Assembly: GCA_963701995.1 (NCBI GenBank) | Contig: OY969693.1 | Location: 1,426,001-1,490,000 of the forward strand | Length of the DNA: 64,000 nucleotides | Reading direction: 5' to 3' | Origin: Methanoflorens sp963701995 | GTDB lineage: Archaea > Halobacteriota > Bog-38 > Methanoflorentales > Methanoflorentaceae | Shown here: positions 1-8,232 of the stretch, piece by piece | How the letters are laid out: each line of letters begins with the position of its first letter | Position numbering within the stretch: position 1 is the first letter of the stretch | Made by a program: the position numbers and the translations under genes | Notes under the pieces: generated by a model | Seen by the model: the letters and a program-made list of their open reading frames with translations, nothing else | What the model was told of the DNA's origin: nothing | The model's database searches: none

Positions 1-111
1 TCTGAAGGCGGCGGTGGGTGCCACGTACGTGCGGCTCTCTCGGAAGAAAATGAGAATCTGATAATCGAGGAGATTAGCTATCAAGACATGCAGGAAGCCA
101 CCGAACAATGA
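1..111 (+). CDS. C-terminal end of an unidentified protein (partial)
   Basis: An open frame enters from the left edge and ends in TGA at 109-111, giving 36 residues with a glycine run (SEGGGGCH) and an acidic tail. The stop overlaps the ATG of the next gene (ATGA at 108-111), the tight coupling usual in archaeal and viral operons. It therefore probably belonged to the same transcription unit as the primase-like gene that follows. The fragment is too short for a family assignment. Confidence 0.5.
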   Translation, partial: SEGGGGCHVRAALSEENENLIIEEISYQDMQEATEQ

Positions 112-479
112 AAAAACAAAAAAATGTAATTGGAGATTTAAAAATGACTGAAAAAGAAATAATTGCAGGATATCCGCTTTCTGATGATGGCAACGTAAAG
201 CGTTTTATAGACCGATTCGGCGACGTTATTCGTTACTGTCCGGAAACAAACGAATGGATCGTCTTCGAAAACGGACAGTGGAAAATTGATATCCAGTCTT
301 TAGGGGTGATGCGTTTTGCCTCTAGGACAGCCGCGGATATTCACAAAGATGCTAGTGATGCAGAGGATCAGAAGGATCGCGTCGCACTGGAAAGGTGGGC
401 GACCAAGTCGGGAATGTATCGGCGCATCGAGAATATGGTAAGACTCGCAAAGCGAGAGATCGCTTATTATCAGTTTTGA
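108..479 (+). pseudogene. N-terminal fragment of a D5/P4-type viral primase-helicase
   Basis: The 123-residue product resembles the N-terminal region of D5-like primase-helicases of viruses and plasmids, with a segment of the type LSDDGNVKRFIDRFGDVIRY followed by a W-x-V-x-E-N-G-x-W strand. Those proteins are usually several hundred residues and carry a superfamily 3 helicase domain. Here the frame stops at 477-479 and no helicase motifs follow, so I read it as a truncated remnant. ATG 108 and ATG 144 are both possible starts. Recognition rests on motif memory rather than an alignment. Confidence 0.5.
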
Positions 480-1013
480 CGAGCTTAAGGAGATGGCTTC
501 GGACTATTGGAGAGTAGAATGGAGGGAACGTACCCCGTATTGGCGGCGCAAACTCAACTTACCTCGAAAGAGTGACCCAAATGACTAACCACAACGACGC
601 GCTGCAACATCAGGAGAGGCTAGAGGGACGTCAAAACTGGTCGGATGTCAAAGTTCAGACGATAATCAACCCATCAGCTTCCGCGAAATAGTGCCATGAA
701 TCGGTGATGTGTCATTGAAAAAAAATATCGAAAACTTAAAATCAACACATAGAAAAGTGGTTCCAGGTTGCAAAAAAAGAAAATTTAAGCCACGTTTGAC
801 TGCCAAAATAAATTTTATTTCAAGGATTTGGTTGAAGGAGCCTAGGGGGATTTCCACGGTGCAGGATTATTTCTTTCCGCGAAACAAAAGCCGTAAAGGG
901 ATTTTTTGGCGCAACGTTCCTTAAACGACAACCTTTAAGCTGTGTTAACGTGTTCTTACGCTTTTGATTTCTCCCACAATCTGAATTACAAGGCCTAAAA
1001 CAGAGTCGGTGAA
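480..1013. other. Intergenic remnant zone with two tiny overlapping frames
   Basis: No convincing gene is present. Two short plus-strand frames could be viral leftovers: 493-588 (31 residues, rich in Trp and Arg) and 581-691 (36 residues), whose start overlaps the preceding stop. Another frame at 709-924 is very basic and lacks a ribosome binding site or recognisable motif. Overlapping starts suggest a decayed polycistronic viral region, but nothing proves expression. Confidence 0.3.
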
Positions 1014-1025
1014 TTGTACAGTTGT

Positions 1026-2270
1026 ATGGATCGTACTGATTACGCGGTCTTAGCAGCGACAGGCTTCATTGTAATTCTTGGCGTTCTGAACTTGTTAGGC
1101 ATCGAAATCTTGTTCAATGGGGATTCAAATGCTGCTATCTCCCTGTTAGGCACAATTGCACAGAGCTTGGCTGCACTACTGGCAATCTCCTTCTCTATTT
1201 TGATTCTCGTTGTTCAGTTTTCCACTTCGAAATATACACCACGAGTCGTGTCTTTTTCATTACGGTCTGTGTTGCTCGGCCTACGGGTGTTGGTAGTAAT
1301 AGCTTCATTTGTGGTCGCGATGCTGGTAGATTTCTTGATCATGTCTCAGATTAACGGAGTTGCTCTCTCGAATGAAATGAGGGGAGTCGTATCTACAAGT
1401 CTTCTTTTCGCGGCTGTTTGTTTCTTATTAATTATCGATCTCTTCTTGCACACACCAAAGTTCTTCGATCCGAAAGAGACGATAGAGCAACTTAAATCGC
1501 GAGCCACTAGTGAAGACACGCACGTACAACCAACTGAATTCATTCGAATGCTCGGAGACATGGCGCGAAAGGAGATTGCATTTGGCAATGTCGACGTAAT
1601 CGATTTGAGCTTAAGAGCCCTTCAAGATGTTTCTGCGTTTTGCATAAAAGAGAACTCTTGCGATCTAAACGCAGAAGCGATCGAAGAACTTCGCGAGACT
1701 GTGCAAGTGTCTATTTTAACTCCATTTTTCAGGACTGTTGCGCTTGAAGTCGTAAATATCCTTAGGTCGCTGTGCTTGATAACAATAGATGAATACAGCA
1801 ACTGCTACGGGGGCAAGTTTGGCGCAGGAGGAGGGGCGTTCATATCGTTGGCGCGTTTTGGAAGTGTCACTTCGTACGACTATAATACCGACTCTATACA
1901 CTATTGGCTACTAGAGCCAGTCGTTCGCGACCTCAAAGACATAATAATTCACATTAAAACCAAGCAAGAAAAGGACCCAACAAAGGATTATTCTGCTTAT
2001 CTTCCGCGACCTATCTTAGGGCTCTTGCGAATTGGCACGGTGTATTTCAGCAAAGAATCTACTGAAGCACGTCGCGCAGTTGATTATATTGTTGCAGAGA
2101 CAAATTATGCCTGTTCGAAAGAAGAGGTTTTAGTGTATGGCAGAAGCCTGCCGGCAGGAGGTGAGCTGTTGAACTTTCAGAAACTTCTCTTTGGCAAAGA
2201 TCCTGCAAAATTGCAGGCTGAATATGTTTCATTAGTTTTAGAGCGTCGCCATTTCGAGAACAAGCATTGA
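1026..2270 (+). CDS. DUF2254-like integral membrane protein
   Basis: About 414 residues. The N-terminal third has four hydrophobic segments (roughly residues 5-30, 37-65, 80-105 and 120-140). Between the second and third lies a motif of the type VVQFSTSKYTPRVVSFSL, which resembles the conserved segment of the DUF2254 predicted membrane proteins. The rest is a soluble, helix-rich domain. The frame can also start at TTG 1014; ATG 1026 is preferred, with GGTGA at 1008-1012 as a distant ribosome site. The gene sits between viral remnants and the integrase, so it may be cargo. Function is unknown. Confidence 0.6.
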   Translation: MDRTDYAVLAATGFIVILGVLNLLGIEILFNGDSNAAISLLGTIAQSLAALLAISFSILILVVQFSTSKYTPRVVSFSLRSVLLGLRVLVVIASFVVAMLVDFLIMSQINGVALSNEMRGVVSTSLLFAAVCFLLIIDLFLHTPKFFDPKETIEQLKSRATSEDTHVQPTEFIRMLGDMARKEIAFGNVDVIDLSLRALQDVSAFCIKENSCDLNAEAIEELRETVQVSILTPFFRTVALEVVNILRSLCLITIDEYSNCYGGKFGAGGGAFISLARFGSVTSYDYNTDSIHYWLLEPVVRDLKDIIIHIKTKQEKDPTKDYSAYLPRPILGLLRIGTVYFSKESTEARRAVDYIVAETNYACSKEEVLVYGRSLPAGGELLNFQKLLFGKDPAKLQAEYVSLVLERRHFENKH

Positions 2271-2370
2271 CGTGACAATTTAAGAAGCGCCACAGCTAAA
2301 AGCGCCTGCAACTGCTGATCAATCCCTTCTTCTGTCGCGTTTTAAACTACGGCAAACTTGCCTTGCCAAG

Positions 2371-2553
2371 CTACCTGAAAATGTGAACCCAAAGGTTGAT
2401 CGCCATAGGAACCATCGTCACTATGATAACCAAGATGCCGAACAGTGGCGTTATTTTTGCTTTTCCACGCCAGACAACGTAAAACTCAATAGCATCTGTG
2501 ACAGCGACGATGATGGTAGCGATAATAAGAGCTCTCACAAAGAGGTTAACCAT
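2371..2553 (-). CDS. Small two-helix membrane protein
   Basis: A 60-residue protein made almost entirely of two transmembrane helices (about residues 3-25 and 35-56) joined by a short basic loop containing WRGKAK. A good Shine-Dalgarno sequence (AAGGAG) lies about 7 bases upstream of the ATG on the minus strand, which argues that this is a real gene. It follows the integrase on the same strand. No family is recognised; small membrane proteins of this type are common in archaeal viruses and integrated elements. Confidence 0.55.
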   Translation of the reverse strand: MVNLFVRALIIATIIVAVTDAIEFYVVWRGKAKITPLFGILVIIVTMVPMAINLWVHIFR

Positions 2554-2610
2554 GGTTTTACTCCTTACGCTTCAGTGTTGATATTTGATTCAAAAACTGT
2601 TAGCGACAGT

Positions 2611-3912
2611 TTAGTTGCCTAGCTGGGTATTTTGCCAATACTTCATATAGACGTCATAAACATGCTCAGGCAACGGATGTTTATAGTGAGACCAATCCAC
2701 GCCAGAAACGCCGTGGGTCAGGATGTATGCTCTATTCGACTGATCCCATTGAATAATATCACCGTACTGCACCGTCCATTTGCGGAGATCACCCAATGCG
2801 AAGTGTCCCTTGAACCGCGACATTAGAATTTTCTGTCGCTTTATCCACTGCTTAAAGGAGCTGTGTGTAAACATCAGTTCGTCGTCATTTCGCCCAGCGA
2901 GCAAGGGTTCAAGGACTTTAACAACGCGAGGGTGCAGCGGCACGTAGTGGCTCATGCGGATCTTGTCTTGTGCAGAAGCGACCTCAAGAGCCGGCTTATC
3001 AAGAGCTAACGCCGTACGGAACTGGCCTACCCTTAGCTTCGCTACCGTGGCTTCGCTCCGTTGGCCGGTGTACGCCCCAAACAAAACGAACGCCGAATAT
3101 TGCGCTGATCGTTCAGGACTGATCTTGCCTTCTCGTTCTGCTCTCTCAATATATTGAAGGACGTTGTCAATATCCTCCTTAGTGACGATGCGAGCAGTGA
3201 CGCGCTTACGGTCTTTGACCACTCTTGGAGGCTTCAAGTAGGGGGCGAACGTCTGATAGCGCGGTTCTGCCCGTGTAATCGCGAGGTTTTCCAAGAACGA
3301 CTTGGCGAAGTTAAGCACCTTGGAATGAGAATCCGGAGACTCGTACTTCTCAAGCACGCTGTCTCGCAGTGCGTTTACAGTCTCGTACGAGATTTCCCCG
3401 CGACTAATGGCCCACAAGGCCTCAGAAGATCGGAAAATCCAGTCCCGCGATTTTGGAGCAATTCCCTTTATCCGAAACGTCACATATTGATCAAGCTCAT
3501 CTTTGGTGAAGCTGAGGTTACGTTGTGCCTGTGCATCTATTTCTTGTTCCTCTGCCTCTTCGTCGCGCTGTCGCTTCAAAGCTTTGCGGAGCCTTGCCTC
3601 TGCCTTAAGCATATATGGATCGTCTTTTTCGTCCCACTCGACTTCGTCGCCCTCTTCAGGGACTAGCTCTTCCAAGAGCATCTCTATTCGCTCGTTGGCC
3701 TCTTCATCGATGTACCGATCTGTCATGCTTCTCGCAAGCGACTCGTCATTGTCCGTGACACTAAAGTTGCACAACTTTTCACCAGAGTTGTGCAACTCTT
3801 CATCATAGTCATCCTCAGCTCCCGGCTTGATCCTCGCACCCGATTGGAAAAATAAACTATGGGCTCGGCCGAATTCGAATCGGCGATTTTCGCCGTGTAA
3901 AGGCGACGTCAC
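2611..3912 (-). CDS. Archaeal tyrosine recombinase (integrase)
   Basis: A 433-residue site-specific recombinase. An acidic, low-complexity N-terminal region is followed by a helical core-binding domain (about 135-235) and a catalytic domain (about 245-430). Visible catalytic-type motifs are TGQRSEA (Arg), GDLRKW (second Arg), HGVSGVDWSHYKHPL (His) and VYDVYMKYW (candidate nucleophilic Tyr). The position where many recombinases have His before the second Arg is Gly here. The GTG start at 3912 and about the first 18 codons lie inside tRNA-Val-like sequence, so the attachment site overlaps the 5' end of the gene, as in SSV-type integrases. It is likely the integrase of the provirus remnant. Confidence 0.8.
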   Translation of the reverse strand: MTSPLHGENRRFEFGRAHSLFFQSGARIKPGAEDDYDEELHNSGEKLCNFSVTDNDESLARSMTDRYIDEEANERIEMLLEELVPEEGDEVEWDEKDDPYMLKAEARLRKALKRQRDEEAEEQEIDAQAQRNLSFTKDELDQYVTFRIKGIAPKSRDWIFRSSEALWAISRGEISYETVNALRDSVLEKYESPDSHSKVLNFAKSFLENLAITRAEPRYQTFAPYLKPPRVVKDRKRVTARIVTKEDIDNVLQYIERAEREGKISPERSAQYSAFVLFGAYTGQRSEATVAKLRVGQFRTALALDKPALEVASAQDKIRMSHYVPLHPRVVKVLEPLLAGRNDDELMFTHSSFKQWIKRQKILMSRFKGHFALGDLRKWTVQYGDIIQWDQSNRAYILTHGVSGVDWSHYKHPLPEHVYDVYMKYWQNTQLGN

Positions 3913-3926
3913 GACAGGCTAGTCCG
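3860..3926 (-). repeat. tRNA-Val(UAC) 3' part lacking the 5' acceptor strand; putative att site
   Basis: On the minus strand this reads as a D arm, an anticodon stem-loop with loop TTTACAC (anticodon TAC), a T arm with TTCGAAT and an acceptor 3' strand CGAGCCC followed by A. The matching 5' acceptor strand is absent: the bases upstream are C-rich and do not pair. It is therefore a truncated tRNA gene, typical of an integration crossover. It overlaps the 5' end of the integrase gene. Confidence 0.65.
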
Positions 3927-4390
3927 AAGGGGGGGTGCGCGCACAATGCGTACTCACCTTAACAACACCATCCTATTTCTTCTCGCGAAATCAGCCAAAT
4001 GGCGAATTCGGGCACAAAGTACGAGAAGCGCCTCTCATTTTTTTAGAGGCAAGGCGGCTCGTGTGCGCCATTCGCAACGGACACTGTCGGAACCTCCGAT
4101 GGTGCGTCTGTTGCCTGCATCGTGGTGTTACCCACTCTCTGATCGGTGCATCAGCAGGCAGAAATAATGAGTGCCACGCAATTATTGCGTAAAAAGCGGG
4201 CCCGATGCCCTTGGTAGATTAAAAAAGAATGGTCGATGGCTTATAAGGCTTTGCTTGAACGACGATCGTTGGCTCGAATAAGTTCCGTCGACGCTCGGTG
4301 TTTCCTTCGTATTAGCTGCGAGCAATCACTTTTTTGGCACAGAAGCCTAAAAGTAACGATCTGATCCGGTGATGTAGCAGCCGAGGAGCA
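3927..4390. other. Non-coding stretch of the provirus with a small hairpin
   Basis: No supported gene is seen on either strand. A short perfect hairpin (GCCTCT/AGAGGC around a T-rich loop, 4030-4050) could be a terminator or recombination remnant. The rest looks like decayed sequence between the integrase and the terminase genes. Confidence 0.35.
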
Positions 4391-4471
4391 GTGGTTGAAT
4401 TCGTAGATGGTCTGAAGAAACTCATTGTCGAAGGTATCATTGGCGGTTGGCTACTCTACTGCTGCAGCTAA
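4391..4471 (+). CDS. Candidate 26-residue hydrophobic micropeptide
   Basis: A GTG-initiated frame preceded closely by GAGGAG (4383-4388) encodes a short amphipathic to hydrophobic peptide ending WLLYCCS. The ribosome-site-like sequence is the only support beyond composition. It could equally be chance in a decayed region. Confidence 0.2.
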   Translation: MVEFVDGLKKLIVEGIIGGWLLYCCS

Positions 4472-4753
4472 CGCAACAAAAATAACGCTGTGCTCGAGTT
4501 AGTTTTTACAAAAAGTTCCAGAAAATCTTTTTTTGCAAAAAGAGCGATGCAAAAGTTTAAAAAGATGACTTTTTTATTATATGTATAGGCAATGGCGGCG
4601 CGATGTGCGGTCAGTCTAGCAGGACACCCGCACACCAGCGCACACCAAAAGGCAAGAAGATACAAAACGCCTCGCGTTATAAAGGTTTCCTCTTGTTTTT
4701 TTGGGGTGCTGTCCGCGCCGTCCTGCTTGCTACGTAGAGTGAACAAAGCAGGA
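4472..4753. other. AT-rich intergenic region with possible promoters
   Basis: No gene is seen here. The stretch holds AT-rich motifs, including TTATTATATGTATA near 4575 and TTATAAAG near 4675, that could be TATA boxes for the terminase-like fragment that follows. Other open frames here lack ribosome sites and protein-like composition. Confidence 0.3.
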
Positions 4754-4915
4754 ATGGTAAAATATGCTTATAGCAACCCCGAACAACGTCGTGAATACGA
4801 CGAGACCTACGAGCACAGACAGCGGGCAGCAGTTTGTTGTAAAAAAACGGAGCCCAATTTGGCGTTATTCGGCAGTCTGGTTTATATAGGACGGTTAGAT
4901 AGCGTTCTTTATTGA
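4754..4915 (+). pseudogene. Partial copy of the small-terminase-like gene
   Basis: Starting at ATG 4754 the product contains YSNPEQRREYDETYEHRQRA, which matches the N-terminus of the gene at 5080 (YADPQRRREYDKERKQRQRS). After about 25 residues the similarity ends and the frame runs into unrelated sequence. This looks like a duplicated and decayed 5' part of the same gene, left by recombination within the provirus. Confidence 0.45.
4881..4888 (+). promoter_or_regulatory. TATA box for the terminase transcription unit
   Basis: TTTATATA, placed so that transcription would start near 4910, about 20 bases before the ribosome site and ATG at 4933. Confidence 0.5.
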
Positions 4916-4932
4916 TCCATAATAGGAGTAAC

Positions 4933-5079
4933 ATGACACAAAATCTGAATACGAAGTCGGTTACGATCGACAAACTTGTTGTTCCCTCGCGCCGGCTCAC
5001 ACTGATCCAAGGGCTCGGTTTCGAAGGAATGCGTTTCGAAAGAAGAGGGGTGGACAGAACAAGGAGAGGCGATCGGTAA
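4933..5079 (+). CDS. Small provirus protein, unknown function
   Basis: A 48-residue basic protein, too short to stand out among longer frames but well placed. A GGAG motif lies about 5 bases upstream of the ATG, a TATA box sits at 4881-4888, and its TAA is immediately followed by the ATG of the next gene. The sequence has a TIDKLVVPSRRLTL segment and an Arg-rich tail. No family is recognised. It is probably co-transcribed with the terminase genes. Confidence 0.45.
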   Translation: MTQNLNTKSVTIDKLVVPSRRLTLIQGLGFEGMRFERRGVDRTRRGDR

Positions 5080-5388
5080 ATGGCGCCCTACGCAGACCCC
5101 CAACGACGTCGCGAATACGACAAAGAACGCAAACAGAGGCAGCGTTCCGAGGGGCGGACAAAAAAAGGGGTGGACACACGTCTAACCGCGCTCGAAATCA
5201 AGAATGCTCGAGATCTGTGCGCCTTGATCAGCGAGGTTGTCACCGAGGCGCGCAACGCCGATGGCTCTTCGCTGGAGCTTGAGGCCAAGTTGAGAATCAA
5301 GTTACGTGCCGTGGAAATCGGCCTTCGGGTCATTGAGATCACGAATCACGAGCAACGCATCGCCGCGCTCGAGGAGCAATCAAAATGA
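5080..5388 (+). CDS. Putative small terminase subunit-like protein
   Basis: A 102-residue, highly charged helical protein. Its N-terminus has the pattern Y-x-D-P-x-R-R-R-E-Y seen in small phage proteins encoded next to terminases, and the C-terminal half is a predicted coiled coil. The stop overlaps the ATG of the large terminase gene (ATGA at 5385-5388), so the two were translationally coupled. That position argues for a DNA-recognition role in genome packaging. The family assignment is inferred from context and no domain is clearly visible. Confidence 0.45.
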   Translation: MAPYADPQRRREYDKERKQRQRSEGRTKKGVDTRLTALEIKNARDLCALISEVVTEARNADGSSLELEAKLRIKLRAVEIGLRVIEITNHEQRIAALEEQSK

Positions 5389-7263
5389 GCACACACGCTT
5401 CGAGAATCAAGAAACTCGAAACTCACCGCACTACCAACGCCACGAGTGCGACGAAGATTCCGCGGGATCCCGTAGCGTTCGCCAGGTCGTTGGGCTTAGA
5501 GCCCGATCCCTGGCAATGCGACCTCCTCACCTCGACCGACAAGCGGATCATCCTCAACTGCTCCCTGCAATCCGGAAAGACGACGATTGTCTCCATCTTT
5601 GCCTTGCATCACGCCCTCAAGCATCCCAAATCGCTCGTCCTTATCGTTTCTAAGTCAAAGGACTAGTCGAAAGAGTTCCTCAAAAAAGATCAAAGATTAT
5701 TATCATGAGCTCGGGAATGAGGGTGGCAGCCTTGTCGACTCGGCCATTAGGCTCGAGCTGACCAACAGAAGTCGAATCGTCGCACTGCCGAGTTCACAGG
5801 CGACTGTGCGCGGCTTTAGCGCCCCATCGCTCGTGCTCATCGACGAGGCCGCGCAGGTCGACGACGTGCTCTACCGCGCGGTGCTCCCGATGCTCATCGT
5901 TTCTCGGGGGCGTTTCATTCTCTTGAGTACACCGTATGGCAAGCGTGGGTTCTTCTGGCACGCGTGGGAAAAGGAACCCGATTGGAAGAAGATCAAGATC
6001 ACCGCCGACGAGTGCCCGCGCATTAGGGAGGACGATCTAGAGAGGGATCGTTCCGGTCAGGCCGAGTCGTGGTTCCGGCAGGAGTACTACTGCGAGTTCG
6101 TACAGGACGAAGGTACCGTCTTCAAAGAGGAATGGATACAGGACCACGATCCTGACACCGTGCCGAATATGAACGATATTTTTCAATCGTGGGACACGGC
6201 GGCCACCAAATCCGGCGCGTCCGACTATGTGGTGGGGCAGGTATGGGGACGCAGGGGCGCGGACTTTTATCTCTTAGATCAGGTAAGGGGCAGGTGGGAC
6301 TTTGATGAGACTGTGGACGCCTTGAAACGGGTCACAGCGACGTGGCACCAATCCTCGGCGATACTCATAGAGGCACAAACACTCGGCCCAGCGCTCGCAT
6401 CACACCTAAAGACGCAGATCCCGGGCATTATCCCAATCCACGTGAAAGAAAAGAAAAGGCTGCGGGCGATGAGCTGTGTACCCGCGTGGCGATCAGGAAA
6501 CGTCTACATACCCGAACCCGACGCCCGTTCGTGGGTGCGCGACTACGTGTTCGAGCTGACTAACTTCCCGGACGCAACATATGACGATCAGGTCGATGCA
6601 ACCACGCTCGCTCTGAATCAGCTACGAGGCTCGCTATTTCCCAACGTGAAGGCCGTAGCGAAGCCGACTAAAGCGAAGTCGGTCAAAAGTGGCCATGACT
6701 ACGTCGTAGGATGGATTCCTGCACGATCTGACGATGAATTCACTGTCATCGTCTATGACCAGAAAGACGACGAGGTCGTGCACTTCTACCGCCTCCCGGC
6801 GCGGCCCTTACAGCAACAGGTCAAGGCCATATATCACACGTCCGTTTATTTCAACGGCGCCGTCGTCCGTGTTATCGAGGGATTCGATGAAGCGCTCATC
6901 TATGGCGCCGAGCTTCAAGGCACGTATATCCAGAAAGTCAAGTTTACGAAGGCCAAGCGCGACGCCGCCTACGATAACCTAAGCCTGCTCATAGAGAGGC
7001 AGCTCATAACCGTCCCCGAATACCCAGAGCTGATGGCCGAGCTCAGCGTGTTTAAGTCTGCGTTCACTTATGATGAACAACCCGATTACTCGCTGCAGAT
7101 AGCGCAGCAGTCGGGAATAGACGTGCTGTGCCTGGTAACGCACGATTTAGACCCGACGATGTGGGAGTATCATCCGGACATCTACTATAGCTTTGATCCG
7201 GATCGGCTTGACCCGTCGCTGTGGTTCCCATACGACAACTCGCGCCAACACTACCCATTTTAG
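5385..7263 (+). pseudogene. Large terminase subunit (TerL), disrupted
   Basis: The packaging motor of a tailed virus. The first frame (5385-5666) has an N-terminal region PDPWQCDLL and Walker A CSLQSGKTT, then an in-frame TAG at 5664-5666. The second frame carries Walker B LVLIDEAAQV, the coupling-type motif LSTPYGKRGFFW, and nuclease-domain segments QSWDTAATKSG and DDQVDATTLAL. To join them, the TAG must be read through and one A removed from the run of six at about 5680 (LKK then IKDYY). Two independent lesions make this a pseudogene. Its intact length would be about 620 residues, normal for archaeal tailed viruses. Confidence 0.8.
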
Positions 7264-7362
7264 TCCGGCCAACGCCGAGAGAGAGTGAGGAGCCCCTTGT
7301 GTGACGTTCAAATCAATTCACGGCAAAAACGCGATCTGAGCAACAGAAGCACCCCGTGCAAA

Positions 7363-7410
7363 TGGGATCGGCCGGATTCGAACCGGCGACCTCCGCCGTG
7401 TGAAGACGGA
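7363..7410 (-). repeat. tRNA-Val(CAC) 3' half; putative right attachment site
   Basis: On the minus strand this reads as an anticodon stem-loop with loop TTCACAC (anticodon CAC), a T arm and the acceptor 3' strand CGATCCC followed by A. No 5' half is present. It matches the fragment at 3860-3926 at most positions but is a different isoacceptor. It lies between the last viral gene and the first host gene, so it probably marks the edge of an integrated element. Confidence 0.6.
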
Positions 7411-7520
7411 GAATTTGGCGCGTGTGTGCGGTTGTCGTGCGGGTAACGGGCTCACTCTCAGTAATTCCGGAGGCGCCGACAGGTGCTTAGAAGTAACGTA
7501 ACGGCAATCAGCTACCACGT

Positions 7521-8228
7521 TTGGAGATAACCGTGGCTAGTGCGAGGAAAGGAGAGCTTGTCGTACAGCGACTCGAGTCGCTATTTGGCAACGTCACGTT
7601 CGACGATGCTTACTGGCGGGGACGAAACGAGCCGTTTTGGCTAATCGCAGAGACGATCCTGTCCCAGAACACCTCCTCCGCGAATTCCAGAGCGGCCTTT
7701 GGGAACCTTTTTTTAACATATCAAACCGTTGAGGGCATCTCTTTGGCAGACGTTCAAGACATAGAGCGCGCAATTAAGCAGGCGGGATTGTACGAGACGA
7801 AAGCGAGAAGCATAAGCGCGGTGGCACGTGAAGTAATGGAGACCTACAAAGGCGATACGTGGTCCTTCATCGCCGGCAGCTATCAGTCTGCGAGGGAACG
7901 ACTCCAGCAAGTGTTGGGCATTGGCCCAAAAACAGCAGATGTAGTCCTGGTCTTTGCCCGCGATTTTGATATCATCCCCGTCGACACGCACGTGTTCAGA
8001 GTGTCGCGGCGTATCGGGCTGGCTCCGCAAAAAGGAGGGTATGATGCGGTCAAGACGGCTTTAGAAGACGAAATACCGCCTGGAAAACGAAAGTTCGCCC
8101 ATATAGCCCTAATTAGATTAGGTAGAGAAATATGCGTCGCGCGGGCGCCGCAGCACTGGAAGTGCCCGCTTACGGATTTGTGTGACTACTACCTAGCGAC
8201 ATCTTCCGACGCCAATCACACTTGTTGA
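7521..8228 (+). CDS. nth: Endonuclease III family DNA glycosylase/AP lyase
   Basis: A helix-hairpin-helix DNA repair glycosylase acting on oxidised pyrimidines. The HhH is LGIGPKTADVVL with candidate catalytic Lys137, and the catalytic Asp is at 155 in PVDTHVFR. The C-terminal Fe-S loop normally reads C-x6-C-x2-C-x5-C. Here the ligands would be C205, H212, C215 and C221, so the second Cys is replaced by His. Start may be TTG 7521 or GTG 7533. The gene is convergent with fttA, 4 bases apart, and is the first clear host gene after the provirus. Confidence 0.85.
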   Translation: MEITVASARKGELVVQRLESLFGNVTFDDAYWRGRNEPFWLIAETILSQNTSSANSRAAFGNLFLTYQTVEGISLADVQDIERAIKQAGLYETKARSISAVAREVMETYKGDTWSFIAGSYQSARERLQQVLGIGPKTADVVLVFARDFDIIPVDTHVFRVSRRIGLAPQKGGYDAVKTALEDEIPPGKRKFAHIALIRLGREICVARAPQHWKCPLTDLCDYYLATSSDANHTC

Positions 8229-8232
8229 AGGT

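Noticed and set aside
709..924. A 71-residue plus-strand frame after the primase fragment
   Set aside because: Very basic composition, no ribosome site and no recognisable motif; likely chance in a decayed region.
5664..5666. The TAG in the terminase gene as a pyrrolysine codon
   Set aside because: A frameshift follows about 15 bases later, so readthrough would not restore the protein, and other genes here (for example at 57563 and 59058) end in TAG.
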